From Arthrobacter jinronghuae (lineage in GTDB: Bacteria; Actinomycetota; Actinomycetes; Actinomycetales; Micrococcaceae), in NCBI RefSeq assembly GCF_025244825.1, contig NZ_CP104263.1, positions 620,001 through 684,000 on the forward strand: 64,000 nt of DNA. The letters run 5' to 3'. The notes under the pieces are model-generated. The model saw only the letters and a list, made by a program, of their open reading frames with translations, was not told the origin of the DNA and ran no database searches. The first letter of the stretch is position 1. Every line of letters begins with the position of its first letter. Of this stretch, positions 45,790 to 55,750 are shown piece by piece. A program made the translations under genes and the position numbers.

Positions 45790-47532
45790 TTAGTCGCCGA
45801 TGGTGCCCAGGGATTCACGCCGCCCGACGGCGGCGCCCGGTTCCAGCCCGGCGCGCGCGAAGGTGCCGGCGCGGTGGGCGCGGACGGTGGTTTCCATCTT
45901 CATCGCCTCCAGCACGGCCACCGGATCGCCTTCGGCCAGCTGCGCGCCGTCGTCGGCCACCCACTTCACCAGGTTCCCGGCCATCGGGGAGGCAAGAACA
46001 CCGTTCCCACCGTCTCCGGCTTCGTCTGGAGCCGGAGCGGAAGCAGCGGCCCCGCCGCCGGACCGCAGTGCGTTGAGCAGCGCTGCCGGCACGCCCAGGG
46101 CAACCGCCCGGCCGTCGACGTCGATGGTCAGCGTTTCCCGTTCGGCGCCGGGCAGGGACGCGGCGATTTCCGGTGACGCGGCCAGCGGTTCAGCGAACTC
46201 GGACTCAATCCAGGTGGTGTAGACACCCAACTCGTCCTCCCGGGTGAACGCCGCCGAGCGAACCACGGCCCGGTGGAAGGGCACCACCGTGGGCACACCG
46301 CGGATCACCAGTTCATCCAGGGCGGCCCGGGCGCGGCGCAGCGCCTGCGGCCGGTCTTCGCCCCAGACAATCAGCTTCGCCATTAGCGAGTCATACTCGG
46401 CGGGCACCACGGAGCCGGACCGTACGCCGGAGTCCATCCGGATGCCGGGGCCGGTGGGCGGCTCGAAGACCTCCACGGGTCCGGGGCCGGGCAGGAAGCC
46501 GCGGGCCGGATCCTCGGCGTTGAGCCGGAATTCGAACGCGTGCCCGTGCGGCGCGGGGTCCTCGGTGAAGGACAGCGGCAGCCCGTCCGCAATGCGGAAC
46601 TGTTCGCGGACCAGGTCCACGCCGGTGGTTTCCTCGGTCACGGGATGCTCCACCTGCAGCCGGGTGTTCACTTCCAGGAAGCTGATCAGTCCGTCGGGGG
46701 ACACCAGGTATTCCACCGTGCCGGCACCGGTGTAGCCGGCTTCGCGGCAGATGGCCTTAGCGGATTCGTGGATGGTGGCCCGCTGCTCGTCCGTAAGGAA
46801 CGGTGCCGGAGCTTCCTCCACGAGTTTCTGGTTCCGGCGCTGCAGCGAGCAGTCGCGGGTGCCGACGACGACGACGTTGCCGTGCGTGTCGGCCAGCACC
46901 TGGGCCTCCACATGACGGGGCTTATCCAGGAACCGTTCGGCGAAGCAGTCGCCGCGGCCGAAGGCGGACACCGCTTCACGGACAGCGGACTCGAAGGCGT
47001 CCTCCACGTCTTCGAGCCGGCGGGCGATCTTCATGCCGCGGCCACCGCCGCCGAACGCCGCCTTGATGGCCACCGGCAGGCCGTGCTCCTCGGCGAAGGC
47101 ACGGACCTGCTCGGCGCTTTCCGCCGGGCCCTCGGTCCCGGGCACCAGCGGTGCACCGGCGCGGACGGCGATGTCGCGGGCGGTCACCTTGTTGCCCAGA
47201 TCTCGGATGGCCTGCGGGGACGGGCCGATCCAGGTCAGTCCGGCGTCCTGTACGGCCTGGGCAAACTCGGCGTTCTCGGAGAGGAACCCGTAACCGGGGT
47301 GCACGGCATCGGCACCGGCGCGGCGGGCGGCGTCGATCAGTTTGGGAATGTTCAGGTACGTGTCCGCGCTGGCGGAGCCGTGCAGCGGATACGCCTTGTC
47401 CGCCACACGCACGTGCAGCGCATCGGCGTCGGGGTCCGAGTAGACGGCGGCGGAGCCGATCCCGGCGTCGGAGCAGGCGCGGGCCACGCGCACGGCGATC
47501 TCGCCGCGGTTGGCGATCAGGACCTTCTTCAT
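45790..47532 (-). CDS. Biotin carboxylase fused to biotin carboxyl carrier domain
   Basis: 580 residues. Biotin carboxylase domains: N-terminal [23 protein letters not shown]-grasp glycine loop [14 protein letters not shown], and C-terminal carboxylase region to about 445. A linker of about 55 residues leads to a biotinyl domain with EAMKMETTV, biotin lysine Lys545. This is the alpha-subunit architecture of acyl-CoA carboxylases, but it lies downstream of pxpA and pxpBC and overlaps the latter by 4 bases, as in many 5-oxoprolinase loci. No carboxyltransferase beta subunit is nearby; PxpC-type proteins resemble carboxyltransferase-linked subunits of urea amidolyase. Its actual partner is inferred. 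Confidence 0.9.
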   Translation of the reverse strand: MKKVLIANRGEIAVRVARACSDAGIGSAAVYSDPDADALHVRVADKAYPLHGSASADTYLNIPKLIDAARRAGADAVHPGYGFLSENAEFAQAVQDAGLTWIGPSPQAIRDLGNKVTARDIAVRAGAPLVPGTEGPAESAEQVRAFAEEHGLPVAIKAAFGGGGRGMKIARRLEDVEDAFESAVREAVSAFGRGDCFAERFLDKPRHVEAQVLADTHGNVVVVGTRDCSLQRRNQKLVEEAPAPFLTDEQRATIHESAKAICREAGYTGAGTVEYLVSPDGLISFLEVNTRLQVEHPVTEETTGVDLVREQFRIADGLPLSFTEDPAPHGHAFEFRLNAEDPARGFLPGPGPVEVFEPPTGPGIRMDSGVRSGSVVPAEYDSLMAKLIVWGEDRPQALRRARAALDELVIRGVPTVVPFHRAVVRSAAFTREDELGVYTTWIESEFAEPLAASPEIAASLPGAERETLTIDVDGRAVALGVPAALLNALRSGGGAAASAPAPDEAGDGGNGVLASPMAGNLVKWVADDGAQLAEGDPVAVLEAMKMETTVRAHRAGTFARAGLEPGAAVGRRESLGTIGD

Positions 47533-49376
47533 GGGGTTCCTTCCGTAAACAGCCCGGCGGTTTCCTCCGCGGAGAGCGAAGCCAGGGTGTCGGGGTTCGA
47601 GAAAACAAAGCGGACCGGGTGTCCAGGCGGCAACTGTGCGGCGACGGGCAGGTCCTGGGGAACGACGACGGCGATCACCGGGTAGCCGCCGGTGACCGGA
47701 TGGTCGGCCAGGAACAATACGGGCAGGCCCGACGGCGGCACCTGCAGCGATCCGGCCACTACGCCTTCGCTGGGCAGTTCCCCGTCCCGGACGCGTTCCA
47801 GCGGGGCGGCGTCAGGGTCCGCCGGGTCGGTGGCGAGCCGCACGCCGATCCGGTTGGACTCATTGGTGGCCAGCCAGGTCTGTGCGGTCAGGGCCGTGGC
47901 GGCGTCGGGACCGAACCAGTCCTGCCGGGGACCGGCCGTGATCCGGAGCAGGGTGGGTGCACGGCCGTCGCCCAGCGTGCCCGGGGCGGTGCCTTCGGGC
48001 AGGGGAGATGGTTCGGCGGTGCCGACCGGTACGATGCCGGGAACGTCACCGACGGGCAGGCGGGTGCCGGCGTCGAGCGGTGCCGGACCGATGCCGCTCA
48101 TCGTGTCGGTGCTGCGGCTGCCCAGGACCGGATCCACGGCCAGCCCGCCGCGGACGGCCAGGTACGTACGGACACCGCGGAACGGTGTGCCCACCGTCAG
48201 GGTTTCGCCGTCCAGAAGGGCAAAAGGCGTATTCCGGGGTGCGGGCCGGTCCCGGTCGCCGCCGGGGGATACGACGGCGGCCGGCGCCTCTGCGCCGGAC
48301 AACGCCAGGACCGTGTCGCCGTGCGCGGCCAGCTCCAGGCCGCCGAGCAGGTTCTCTATCACGGCGGCGTCCGCGGGGTTGCCGACCATTCGGTTCGCCT
48401 GCCGGGCGGAACGGGTGTCGGCGGCACCGGCAACGGAGACGCCGAGGTCCGCATAACCGGGGCGGCCCAAATCCTGGATCAGGGACTGGAGGCCTGGCAT
48501 GGTTACCTCGAGAGTCGTCTGGTCGCGTTGGATGGGCGCATCGTCACCTTGCGCGGGCGGGAAAGTCCCATCGTCCCTTAGACACCTCGTTCGTTCCTCA
48601 CTCGGCGATGCGGGACTCGCGGGACTTTCCAGCCCCGACCGGGCTGGGGATGCGGAGTCCGCAGTCTCCCGAGTTCGGTCAGGTGACTCAACCCCATCCG
48701 TCTGAGCTGTCTTGGTGGTAATCAATTCCCTGACAGGTCGGAAGATGACCGAATCGCCCGGGCGGATGAGAGCCGGCGATTCGCGGGAAAGGTCCCATAG
48801 CTTGGCATTGGTATGGCCGATCAATTGCCAGCCGCCGGGGGATTCACGGGGGTAGACCGCTGAATAGTCACCGGCCAGGGCAACCGAGCCGGCCGGAACC
48901 GCCTTGCGGGGGGTGCTGCGGCGCGGAACGTTCAGCGCGGGATCCCCGCCGACGAGGTAGGTGAAGCCGGGGGCAAAGCCACCGAATCCGCCGGTCCACG
49001 CCGTGCCGGTGTGCGCCTGAACCACCGCCTCTTCGGAGAGGCCGGTGAGCCGGGCCACCTCGGCGAGGTCCTCGCCGTCGTACACCGTGTCAATGGTGAC
49101 CGTGCGGGCATCGGACAGCTCGGCGTGGCTGAAGTCCAGGCGCTCCAGAAGCCGGACGGCGGCCACGGTGTCGCGGCGGCCGGCGAACCGGACCAGTACG
49201 GTTCCGGCGGCGGCCAGCGCATCAATCTGCCCTGGCAGCGGCGAGGACTGCAACCGGGCATGGAGGGCGACGACGTCGGCCAGCGAGTCGAGCTCGACCA
49301 GCAGCGCCCTGGTGCCGGCGGGGCGGATGGCGCCGATCCGCGGCCCGCCCTCGGTCGAGCCAGGAACTGTACTCAC
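47529..49376 (-). CDS. pxpBC: Fused 5-oxoprolinase subunits PxpB-PxpC
   Basis: 615 residues. The N-terminal part (about 15-220) is PxpB/allophanate hydrolase subunit 1-like: [33 protein letters not shown] core and [20 protein letters not shown]. The C-terminal part (from Met293, [20 protein letters not shown]) is Pxp[21 protein letters not shown], and [20 protein letters not shown]. With PxpA they catalyse ATP-dependent hydrolysis of 5-oxoproline to glutamate. The two are usually separate genes; here they join through about 65 low-complexity residues. Overlaps pxpA and the biotin carboxylase by 4 bases each. Confidence 0.92.
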   Translation of the reverse strand: MSTVPGSTEGGPRIGAIRPAGTRALLVELDSLADVVALHARLQSSPLPGQIDALAAAGTVLVRFAGRRDTVAAVRLLERLDFSHAELSDARTVTIDTVYDGEDLAEVARLTGLSEEAVVQAHTGTAWTGGFGGFAPGFTYLVGGDPALNVPRRSTPRKAVPAGSVALAGDYSAVYPRESPGGWQLIGHTNAKLWDLSRESPALIRPGDSVIFRPVRELITTKTAQTDGVESPDRTRETADSASPARSGLESPASPASPSEERTRCLRDDGTFPPAQGDDAPIQRDQTTLEVTMPGLQSLIQDLGRPGYADLGVSVAGAADTRSARQANRMVGNPADAAVIENLLGGLELAAHGDTVLALSGAEAPAAVVSPGGDRDRPAPRNTPFALLDGETLTVGTPFRGVRTYLAVRGGLAVDPVLGSRSTDTMSGIGPAPLDAGTRLPVGDVPGIVPVGTAEPSPLPEGTAPGTLGDGRAPTLLRITAGPRQDWFGPDAATALTAQTWLATNESNRIGVRLATDPADPDAAPLERVRDGELPSEGVVAGSLQVPPSGLPVLFLADHPVTGGYPVIAVVVPQDLPVAAQLPPGHPVRFVFSNPDTLASLSAEETAGLFTEGTP

Positions 49377-50131
49377 ACGAAACTCTGGATGGTGACTCCG
49401 GCGCTTTCCAGGCCGGCACGCACGGCCCGGGCCATGGCCACGGCGCCGGGGGTGTCGCCGTGTACGCAGATGGACTCTGCGGACATGGGGATTTCGGTGC
49501 CGTCGACGGCAGTAATGGTGCCCTGGGTGGCCAGACGGACCATGTTGGCGGTGACCTGGTCGGGGTCGTGGATCACCGCGTTGGCTTCGCGTCGGGACAC
49601 CAGCGTGCCGTCGGGGTTGTAGTTGCGGTCGGCGAAGGCCTCGGTGACGCCGCGCAGGCCGGCATCGGCGGCAATGTCCAGGGCCACGGCGCCGGGCAGC
49701 AGCAGGACAGGCAGGTCCTTGTCGAAGGTGCGGACCGCGTCGATCACGGCCTTGGCATGGACTTCGTGCCGCACGATGGTGTTGTACAGCGCGCCGTGGG
49801 GCTTGACGTAGCGGATGTCGGAACCGGCCGCGCGGGCCATCGCCTGCAGCGCACCGAGCTGGTAGAGCACGTCGTCGAACAGTTCGGTGTAGGAGCAGTC
49901 CAGGAAACGGCGGCCGAAGCCGGCCAGGTCCCGGTAGGCGGGGTGGGCGCCGATGGTGACGCCGGCGGTGACGGCGTCGCGGCAGGTCTGGGCGATGGTG
50001 GACGGATCGCCGGCGTGGAAGCCGCAGGCCACGTTGGCACTGGAGACGGATTCGAAGACGGCGGCGTCGTCGCCCATCCTCCAGTTGCCGAAGGACTCGC
50101 CCACGTCGCTGTTCAGGTCAATGACGGTCAT
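49373..50131 (-). CDS. pxpA: 5-oxoprolinase subunit PxpA (LamB/YcsF family)
   Basis: 252 residues. Full LamB/YcsF signature: [60 protein letters not shown] and [20 protein letters not shown]. The family is the catalytic-scaffold subunit of the three-part 5-oxoprolinase. First gene of the minus-strand operon, coupled to pxpBC by a 4-base overlap. Upstream is a perfect 13-bp palindromic operator (50189-50201), so it is probably repressed by the locus FCD regulator until 5-oxoproline or glutamate-related compounds are present. Confidence 0.94.
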   Translation of the reverse strand: MTVIDLNSDVGESFGNWRMGDDAAVFESVSSANVACGFHAGDPSTIAQTCRDAVTAGVTIGAHPAYRDLAGFGRRFLDCSYTELFDDVLYQLGALQAMARAAGSDIRYVKPHGALYNTIVRHEVHAKAVIDAVRTFDKDLPVLLLPGAVALDIAADAGLRGVTEAFADRNYNPDGTLVSRREANAVIHDPDQVTANMVRLATQGTITAVDGTEIPMSAESICVHGDTPGAVAMARAVRAGLESAGVTIQSFV

Positions 50132-50188
50132 GGTCCTGCCTCCCGCTTCTTGTGCAATGTGTTCCTACAGTGTGCCCGGTCACGTCGG

Positions 50189-50201
50189 ATTGTTCAACAA
50201 T
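50189..50201 (-). promoter_or_regulatory. FCD-type operator upstream of pxpA
   Basis: ATTGTTCAACAAT, an odd-centred 6-1-6 palindrome (arms ATTGTT and AACAAT). It is 58 bases upstream of the pxpA start and matches the sites at 42863 and 42886 at 11 and 12 of 13 positions. In minus orientation its TTGAAC half overlaps a possible -35 box. Confidence 0.72.
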
Positions 50202-50390
50202 CTGTGGTTTGTTGCTGATGTTGGCAGGCCACGGATTCGGCTGCGGTACAAAGTATTGTGCTCCCGCGGGTGCCGTTGCGGGAGGCCTGGGAAGAGTGGC
50301 CGTGACCGGTGAGACCACGGGCTGGAGATCAGCGGGGTCTTCGGGGATCCGTCCTATCCGGAGGGGTGGCCTGGGATGCCACCTGCCGTG

Positions 50391-51785
50391 CTACCCGGTC
50401 GGGACGATGTTGTGGTTCCGCCGGAAGAGGTTCTGCGGGTCGTAGGCGGTCTTCAGTGCGGTGAGCCGGGCCAGCTTGTCCGGGCCGTATACGGACGGGG
50501 CGGTGCCCTGCGACACCGGATCCTCGGCGCCCATGAAGTTCACGTACTGCGCGCCGGAGGAAAACGGCTCCACCGCCTTCGCCAGCCCGCGGACAAAAGC
50601 CGTGTGGGCGGCGTCGTCCGCCGGGTCCTGCCAGAAGCCGTAAATGTTCAGCCAGTAGGGGGCATCCCGGGTGGGAAAGGCGGTGGCGTCGTCCGCCACC
50701 CGGCCGTAGGCGCCACCCAGATGGTGGATGTCAAAGCCGGTCCCGCGCCAGGTCTGTTCACAGCCGGCGCGGACCAGGGCGTCGATGGCGGCGTCATCCA
50801 GTCGGTCGATGGAGGCGTTTTTCCAGTAGGCGCGTGAGCCTGGCGGGAAGGTTGAGTCCATGGCCGTCTGCCAGTCGGACCAGGGCACCGCTTCCACTGC
50901 CTCGATGTCAGGGGGAGCTGCGGCGGCAAGCTGCCGGATCAGTGCGGCCCCGGCCTCCAGATCCGGGTCCGCCCAGGCGAGTCCGATCACCATCAGCGGC
51001 TGGTCCCCCATGTCCCATTCCTCCGCCGGTACCAGGAAACTGATGATGGTGGTCATCTCATCGGGCAGATCGGCCGCCCACGCGTCAAAAGCGGCGAGCG
51101 CCTGGTGCCAGTGCATGTTGCCGTACGCCAGGTTCCCGCTGAGGACCTGCGCGGGCAGCGGATGCGCGGAGAAGGTAAAGGAAGAAACGACGCCGAAGTT
51201 CCCGCCCCCGCCACGCAGCCCCCAGAACAGTTCCGAATGATCATCGGCGGATGCGTGGACGGACTCGCCGTCGGAGGTGACGACGTCGGCCGCCTCCAGG
51301 TTGTCGATGCTCAGTCCATGCGCGCGGGTCAGCCAGCCGACACCCCCGCCGAGGGTCAGCCCGGCCACCCCCGTGCCGGACACGACGCCCAGGGGAACGG
51401 CCAGGCCGTAGGGTTCGGTGGCGGCGTCGACGTCGCCAATGGTGGCGCCCGCCTGCACTGTAACGGTGCCGCTGTCCACGTCTACGCTGACGTCCCGCAG
51501 GCCACCCATATCCAGTACGATCCCGTCCGCAACCGTCCCGTTCCCCGCCACGTTGTGCCCGCCGCCGCGGACCGCCAGCGGCAGGTCCCACTGTTGGGCG
51601 AAGGCGAGGACCGCGGCGATGTCCTCAACGGTGCCGGCACGCACCACCATCGCGGGCAGGACGTCGATCATCCCGTTCCAGACGCGGCGGGCGTCGTCGT
51701 AAGTCTCATCCTGCGGCAGGACAACGGAACCGGTCAGGGACGCCCGCAGGTCCGCAACGGAGTCCGGGGAAAACTGGGGGTCCAT
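50391..51785 (-). CDS. FAD-linked oxidoreductase, berberine bridge enzyme-like
   Basis: 464 residues, cytosolic. FAD-binding type 4 domain with AVRGGGHNVAGNGTVADGIV, where the His of RGGGHN is the usual 8-alpha-histidyl FAD attachment; the second-site Cys found in bicovalent enzymes is replaced by SGTGVAGLTLGGGVGW, so one covalent bond is expected. The C-terminal BBE motif is YVNFMGAEDP and AYDPQNLFRRNHNI. Oxidises an alcohol or sugar with O2. Divergent from the secreted GH3 gene with a 382-base gap; a carbohydrate oxidase role alongside it is speculative. Confidence 0.93.
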   Translation of the reverse strand: MDPQFSPDSVADLRASLTGSVVLPQDETYDDARRVWNGMIDVLPAMVVRAGTVEDIAAVLAFAQQWDLPLAVRGGGHNVAGNGTVADGIVLDMGGLRDVSVDVDSGTVTVQAGATIGDVDAATEPYGLAVPLGVVSGTGVAGLTLGGGVGWLTRAHGLSIDNLEAADVVTSDGESVHASADDHSELFWGLRGGGGNFGVVSSFTFSAHPLPAQVLSGNLAYGNMHWHQALAAFDAWAADLPDEMTTIISFLVPAEEWDMGDQPLMVIGLAWADPDLEAGAALIRQLAAAAPPDIEAVEAVPWSDWQTAMDSTFPPGSRAYWKNASIDRLDDAAIDALVRAGCEQTWRGTGFDIHHLGGAYGRVADDATAFPTRDAPYWLNIYGFWQDPADDAAHTAFVRGLAKAVEPFSSGAQYVNFMGAEDPVSQGTAPSVYGPDKLARLTALKTAYDPQNLFRRNHNIVPTG

Positions 51786-52167
51786 GGCGTTACACCGCCT
51801 TCACGCGGCAACCGCCGGACGCCCGGATGGTGTCCGGTCCTTTGGTTTTTCTGCCGCTGTAAAAAAGTCTTTGCCTGCGGCCCGGGGGAATCAAGGGGTT
51901 CCCGGTGCGAGCAGCCCGGCACGGAAGCTAATTCCCGCCTCCCGGACCCGATACCGCGAACCTTGGTTGTTCCTTCCAGCCCGGCCCCATAGCGTCCTTC
52001 CTGCACTCGCACCGCCGTCCCGCCACCCGGGACGGCACGTCAGCTGCACGGGCCGCCCGCCGGGGAGGGGCCAGCCTGTTCTGCGACTTCGCATCTTGAC
52101 GGATGCGGCAACTGACACCGCTGCGCCCCTGGGGGTGAGACGCAAGCCCAGTATGAGGGAACCCGCC
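51786..52167. other. Divergent intergenic region before the GH3 gene
   Basis: 382 bases between the BBE oxidase (-) and the GH3 glycosidase (+). TTGACG (52096-52101) is the only -35-like box seen, without a matching -10. An in-frame ATG at 52153 belongs to the GH3 reading frame but is not the preferred start. No RNA gene or repeat recognised. Confidence 0.45.
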
Positions 52168-54936
52168 ATGCATCAACGAAAGAAATCAGTACGACTCGGG
52201 CTGGCGTCGCTTGCAGCGATGCTGGTTGCCGGAACCCTTTATCCAGCCGGTGCCGCTGCGGCACCCTTAGCACTCGAAACCCGGATTTCGCTCCCGACCC
52301 AGGCGCCGCCGGGCATGCCGTGGATGGACCCGGAACTGTCACCGGATGAACGGGCGGACCTGGTGGTCGCCGTGATGACCCTGGAACAGAAGGTGACCTA
52401 CCTGATCCAAAGCGGCGGACCGGGACTGCCGGAACTGGGCCTGCCGCCCATCCGCAGCAAGGACGGCTGCTGCGGACTTGCCCTGGAAACCCAGGACACC
52501 ACGGCGCTGCCGGCGGGGGTGGGACTCGCGTCCTCCTTCAGCCCGGAACTCGCCCAGGCCTACGGCGCTGTGGGCGGAGAAGAAGCCCGGGCGACGGGCT
52601 ACAACGCAATCGCCGGCCCCACCATGGATCTGGTCCGGACGCCCTTCAACGGACGGATGTGGGAAGACCTCGGCGAGGACCCAATGCTGAGCGGCGACAT
52701 TGCCGCGGGGCAGGTGCAAGGTGAGCAGAGCGCGGACATCTCGGCCCTGCCCAAGCACTACAACCTGAACAACTTCGAGACCCGCCGCGGGCACGTGAAC
52801 GTCCTGGTGGACGAGCGGACCCTGCAGGAGACCTACACCCGCCCCTGGGAAACCATGGTGACCGAGGGTGATCCCGGCGCCATCATGTGCGCTTTCAACC
52901 GGGTGAACGGACCGTTCTCCTGCGGCAACGACACGCTGCTCAACCAGATCCTCAAGGGCCAGCTGGGCTTCCCGGGGTTTGTCTCCTCGGACTTCAACGC
53001 CGCGCACAGTTTCGAGGACTATGCGGCCGGGCTCGACGTCGCCGGGCCGGGCCTCGAATTCTCCGGACCCGCGCTCCTGGCGGCGGTGCAGAACGGGCAG
53101 GTCTCCGAGGAACGGGTGACCGACGCCGCCCGCCGGGTGGCGCGCACCATGTTCGACAAGGGCATTGTGGACAACCCGCCGGTCGGCTCCTTCATCAATC
53201 CGCAGCCGGCCGATCCGCCGGTTCCCGCGGAAATGCTCGACGAGCACGCCGAGGTGGCGGAGCAGGCCGCCCTCGAAGCGGCGGTGCTTTTGAAGAACGA
53301 GGGCAGGACCCTGCCGCTGGATGACGACGCCGGGTCCGTGGCGGTCATCGGTTCCGACGCCGACTGGTACATCGACGGCGGCGGCAGTGGTGCCATTCCG
53401 AACCCGGCCCGGCTGACCACCATCCTGGACGGGATCACCGCCCGGGCACCGGGATCCGCCGTCGACTGGGCGCCCGGCACCGATCCGGTTTCTCTGGGCG
53501 ACACGATTCCCGGTCCGGCGCCGGTCCCCAGCGGCGTGCTGACGGAACTGTCCGCGAGCTACTGGACCGGGATCAATACCTTCGAGGGCGAACCGGCGCT
53601 GGCCCGGGACGAGCTGCAGGTCAATCTGCGGACCGGTATCTCGGCCGACACCATCAACACCTCGCAGGTACCGGGCGTCGGCCCGCAGCTGGCGTCGCAG
53701 CCGATTTCGGCCCGCTGGACCGGAACGCTGGTGGCTCCCTCCACGGGGACCTACACGTTGTCGCTCACCCATCTGGGCACCGCACGGCTGTTCCTGGACG
53801 AGCAGGAAGTCATTACGGGACCGGCGGCGCCCTTCGGCACCCAGGAAGCAACCGTGGACCTGACCGCCGGACAGGCTGTGGCGGTGCGGATCGACTACAC
53901 CACGGACGCGCCCAACCAGTTCAACGGCGGACTCAATGACCAGCCCGGAGCTCTGATGCGTTTCGGCTGGACTCCGCCGGAGGACGTCCTGCCGCCGGCC
54001 ATGGCCGAAGCGGTGGCTCTCGCCGCCGAGTCCGAAGTGGCCGTGATCGTGGCGCGGGACTACACCGGGGAGGCCGCTGACCGCGGATCGCTGGTGCTTC
54101 CCCAGGACCAGGACCGGCTCATCTCCGCGGTCTCGGCAGTGAACCCGAACACCGTCGTCGTACTGGCTACGAGCGGTCCGGTGACCATGCCGTGGATCGA
54201 GGACGTCCCGTCGGTGATGGAAATCTGGTACCCCGGGCAGGCACAGGGAACATCGACGGCGGCGCTGCTGTTCGGCGACGCGAACCCGTCCGGCAAGCTG
54301 CCGGTCACCTTCCCTGCCAGAGATGAGCAGGCCGTCCAGGTGGCACCGCCTAACCCGTTCTCGCTCATTGAGATCGTGGACCCCGAGGTGCCCTATGTTG
54401 AGGGTGTGTTCGTGGGTTACAAGGGGTATCTCGAGCAGGGGCTGACGCCGCTGTTCCCTTTCGGCCACGGCCTGTCCTACACCCAGTTCGACTACGGGAA
54501 ACTGCGGACCACGCACAAGGTGGACGCCTCCGATCCGGAGGCTGCGGTGTCGGTGCGGGTATGGAACACGGGACACTACACCGGCGAAGAAACACTGCAG
54601 GTGTACGTGGGCAACCTGCCCACCGATGTTCCGACGCCGGCCCTGCAGCTCGCCGGGTACGGCAGCGTGACGCTGGCGCCGGGGGAGTCGGACCGGGTGG
54701 AAATCGAACTGGATCCGCGCTCCCTGCAGTACTGGGACGAGACCGAGGGTGCCTGGGTAACTCCTACGGGGGAGGTCCCCATCTATGTGGGCCGCTCGGT
54801 GGAGGATATCCGGCTGGCCGGAAGCCTGTACGTCAGTGACAAGGGCGGCGGCCATCACGGCCACCACGGACACCACGGCCATCCGAGCCATCACGGCGGC
54901 TGGGGCGGGGGTGGACACGGGGGAGGCCGCGGCTAG
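52168..54936 (+). CDS. Secreted glycoside hydrolase family 3 with PA14 domain and His/Gly-rich tail
   Basis: 922 residues with an N-terminal signal peptide (basic start, hydrophobic LGLASLAAMLVAGTLYPAGA, cleavage after about residue 32). GH3 N-terminal barrel carries the nucleophile Asp275 in GFVSSDFNAAH; a PA14 domain (about 460-610) inserts before the C-terminal alpha/beta and fibronectin-like domain ending near LPTDVPTPALQLAGYGSVTL. This is the architecture of PA14-inserted beta-glucosidases. The extreme C-terminus is a 30-residue tail with HHGHHGHHGHPSHHGG, not part of the family. Start at 52168 has GAGGGA upstream. Acts outside the cell on glucosides. Confidence 0.93.
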   Translation: MHQRKKSVRLGLASLAAMLVAGTLYPAGAAAAPLALETRISLPTQAPPGMPWMDPELSPDERADLVVAVMTLEQKVTYLIQSGGPGLPELGLPPIRSKDGCCGLALETQDTTALPAGVGLASSFSPELAQAYGAVGGEEARATGYNAIAGPTMDLVRTPFNGRMWEDLGEDPMLSGDIAAGQVQGEQSADISALPKHYNLNNFETRRGHVNVLVDERTLQETYTRPWETMVTEGDPGAIMCAFNRVNGPFSCGNDTLLNQILKGQLGFPGFVSSDFNAAHSFEDYAAGLDVAGPGLEFSGPALLAAVQNGQVSEERVTDAARRVARTMFDKGIVDNPPVGSFINPQPADPPVPAEMLDEHAEVAEQAALEAAVLLKNEGRTLPLDDDAGSVAVIGSDADWYIDGGGSGAIPNPARLTTILDGITARAPGSAVDWAPGTDPVSLGDTIPGPAPVPSGVLTELSASYWTGINTFEGEPALARDELQVNLRTGISADTINTSQVPGVGPQLASQPISARWTGTLVAPSTGTYTLSLTHLGTARLFLDEQEVITGPAAPFGTQEATVDLTAGQAVAVRIDYTTDAPNQFNGGLNDQPGALMRFGWTPPEDVLPPAMAEAVALAAESEVAVIVARDYTGEAADRGSLVLPQDQDRLISAVSAVNPNTVVVLATSGPVTMPWIEDVPSVMEIWYPGQAQGTSTAALLFGDANPSGKLPVTFPARDEQAVQVAPPNPFSLIEIVDPEVPYVEGVFVGYKGYLEQGLTPLFPFGHGLSYTQFDYGKLRTTHKVDASDPEAAVSVRVWNTGHYTGEETLQVYVGNLPTDVPTPALQLAGYGSVTLAPGESDRVEIELDPRSLQYWDETEGAWVTPTGEVPIYVGRSVEDIRLAGSLYVSDKGGGHHGHHGHHGHPSHHGGWGGGGHGGGRG

Positions 54937-54966
54937 GCAGGGTTGCCGCTGACCGCGAACCGGCAA

Positions 54967-55014
54967 GTAAAAGGCCTCCCGGAACGACTACTCGTCGTCG
55001 GGGAGGCCTTTTAC
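54967..55014. terminator. Strong terminator after the GH3 gene
   Basis: GTAAAAGGCCTCCC (54967-54980) and GGGAGGCCTTTTAC (55001-55014) are exact complements with T-runs on both strands, so it works in both directions. The 20-base loop contains a nested ACGAC/GTCGT pair. Confidence 0.88.
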
Positions 55015-55207
55015 GTCAACCTGGTGCGTGCCTAGCAGGGTGAGGTGTTATGGGTCACGTGGCCGCGTTCCGGAAGCTGCTGTCGTTACACTTTCGGTGC
55101 TTCCGGATCACCCAAAACCGGGGCAATCCGGGGGCCGTAACTGAAACAATAGGAAAGGCGGCTTACTTGTTCGAGCCGCCCATACAGCCACAGTCTCATG
55201 CCCGTGA

Positions 55208-55612
55208 ATGGAGCCCCCCGAAGTGCCTTCCGAATCAGCCCAGCCGTTTGAAATTTCCGAAACGGACCGCGTCACCGTCTACGGTGCGAAGAACTTCCCG
55301 GAGGTGGCCGGGTTGCTGCCCGACTCCGCGTTCCTCGCCGAAGATGACGGCCGCTTCCCGGCCGACGTCGTGCTGCTGTTCGTAGGCTCCGCTGCCGATT
55401 TGGCACATGACCTGGCCACGGCCGCTGCCGCCGTCGAGCCCGGCGGATCCCTCTGGGTCTGCTATCCGACGGCAGAGATCGACGGCGGCGCCCCGGACCT
55501 GAACCGGGACACCGTGGCTTCCCTCGTTGAAACGAATGACTGGGAGCCCGTGGGCGACGCCGTGCTCAACAGCCAGTGGTCTGCGGTGCACGGGCGGCCG
55601 GCCGGAAAGTAA
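55208..55612 (+). CDS. DUF3052-like protein
   Basis: 134 residues. Pattern ISETDRVTVYGAKNFPEVAG, ADVVLLFVGSAADLAHDLAT and PGGSLWVCYPTAEIDGGAPD ending in VGDAVLNSQWSAVHGRP resembles the DUF3052 family, short Rossmann-like proteins of unknown function. The ATG at 55208 is used; a GTG at 55223 with GGAG nine bases upstream is a good alternative. Single gene preceded by 190 bases of noncoding DNA. Soluble, cytosolic. Confidence 0.65.
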   Translation: MEPPEVPSESAQPFEISETDRVTVYGAKNFPEVAGLLPDSAFLAEDDGRFPADVVLLFVGSAADLAHDLATAAAAVEPGGSLWVCYPTAEIDGGAPDLNRDTVASLVETNDWEPVGDAVLNSQWSAVHGRPAGK

Positions 55613-55750
55613 GGCTGGGAAGTAAAGCAGGGGAATCCGCCGGGCCGGGCCGCGCAGCAGCGGTGCGGAATTAGGTCCGGCGGCTTCCGCAGGGATGGTC
55701 GTCGGCGCATACTCGGGAGCATCTGATCCGTTCCCCGAGAGGAGACCGCT

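Noticed and set aside
52339..54966. An 875-codon open frame on the minus strand opposite the GH3 gene
   Set aside because: Shadow frame due to high GC; the plus strand encodes a complete GH3 with signal peptide.
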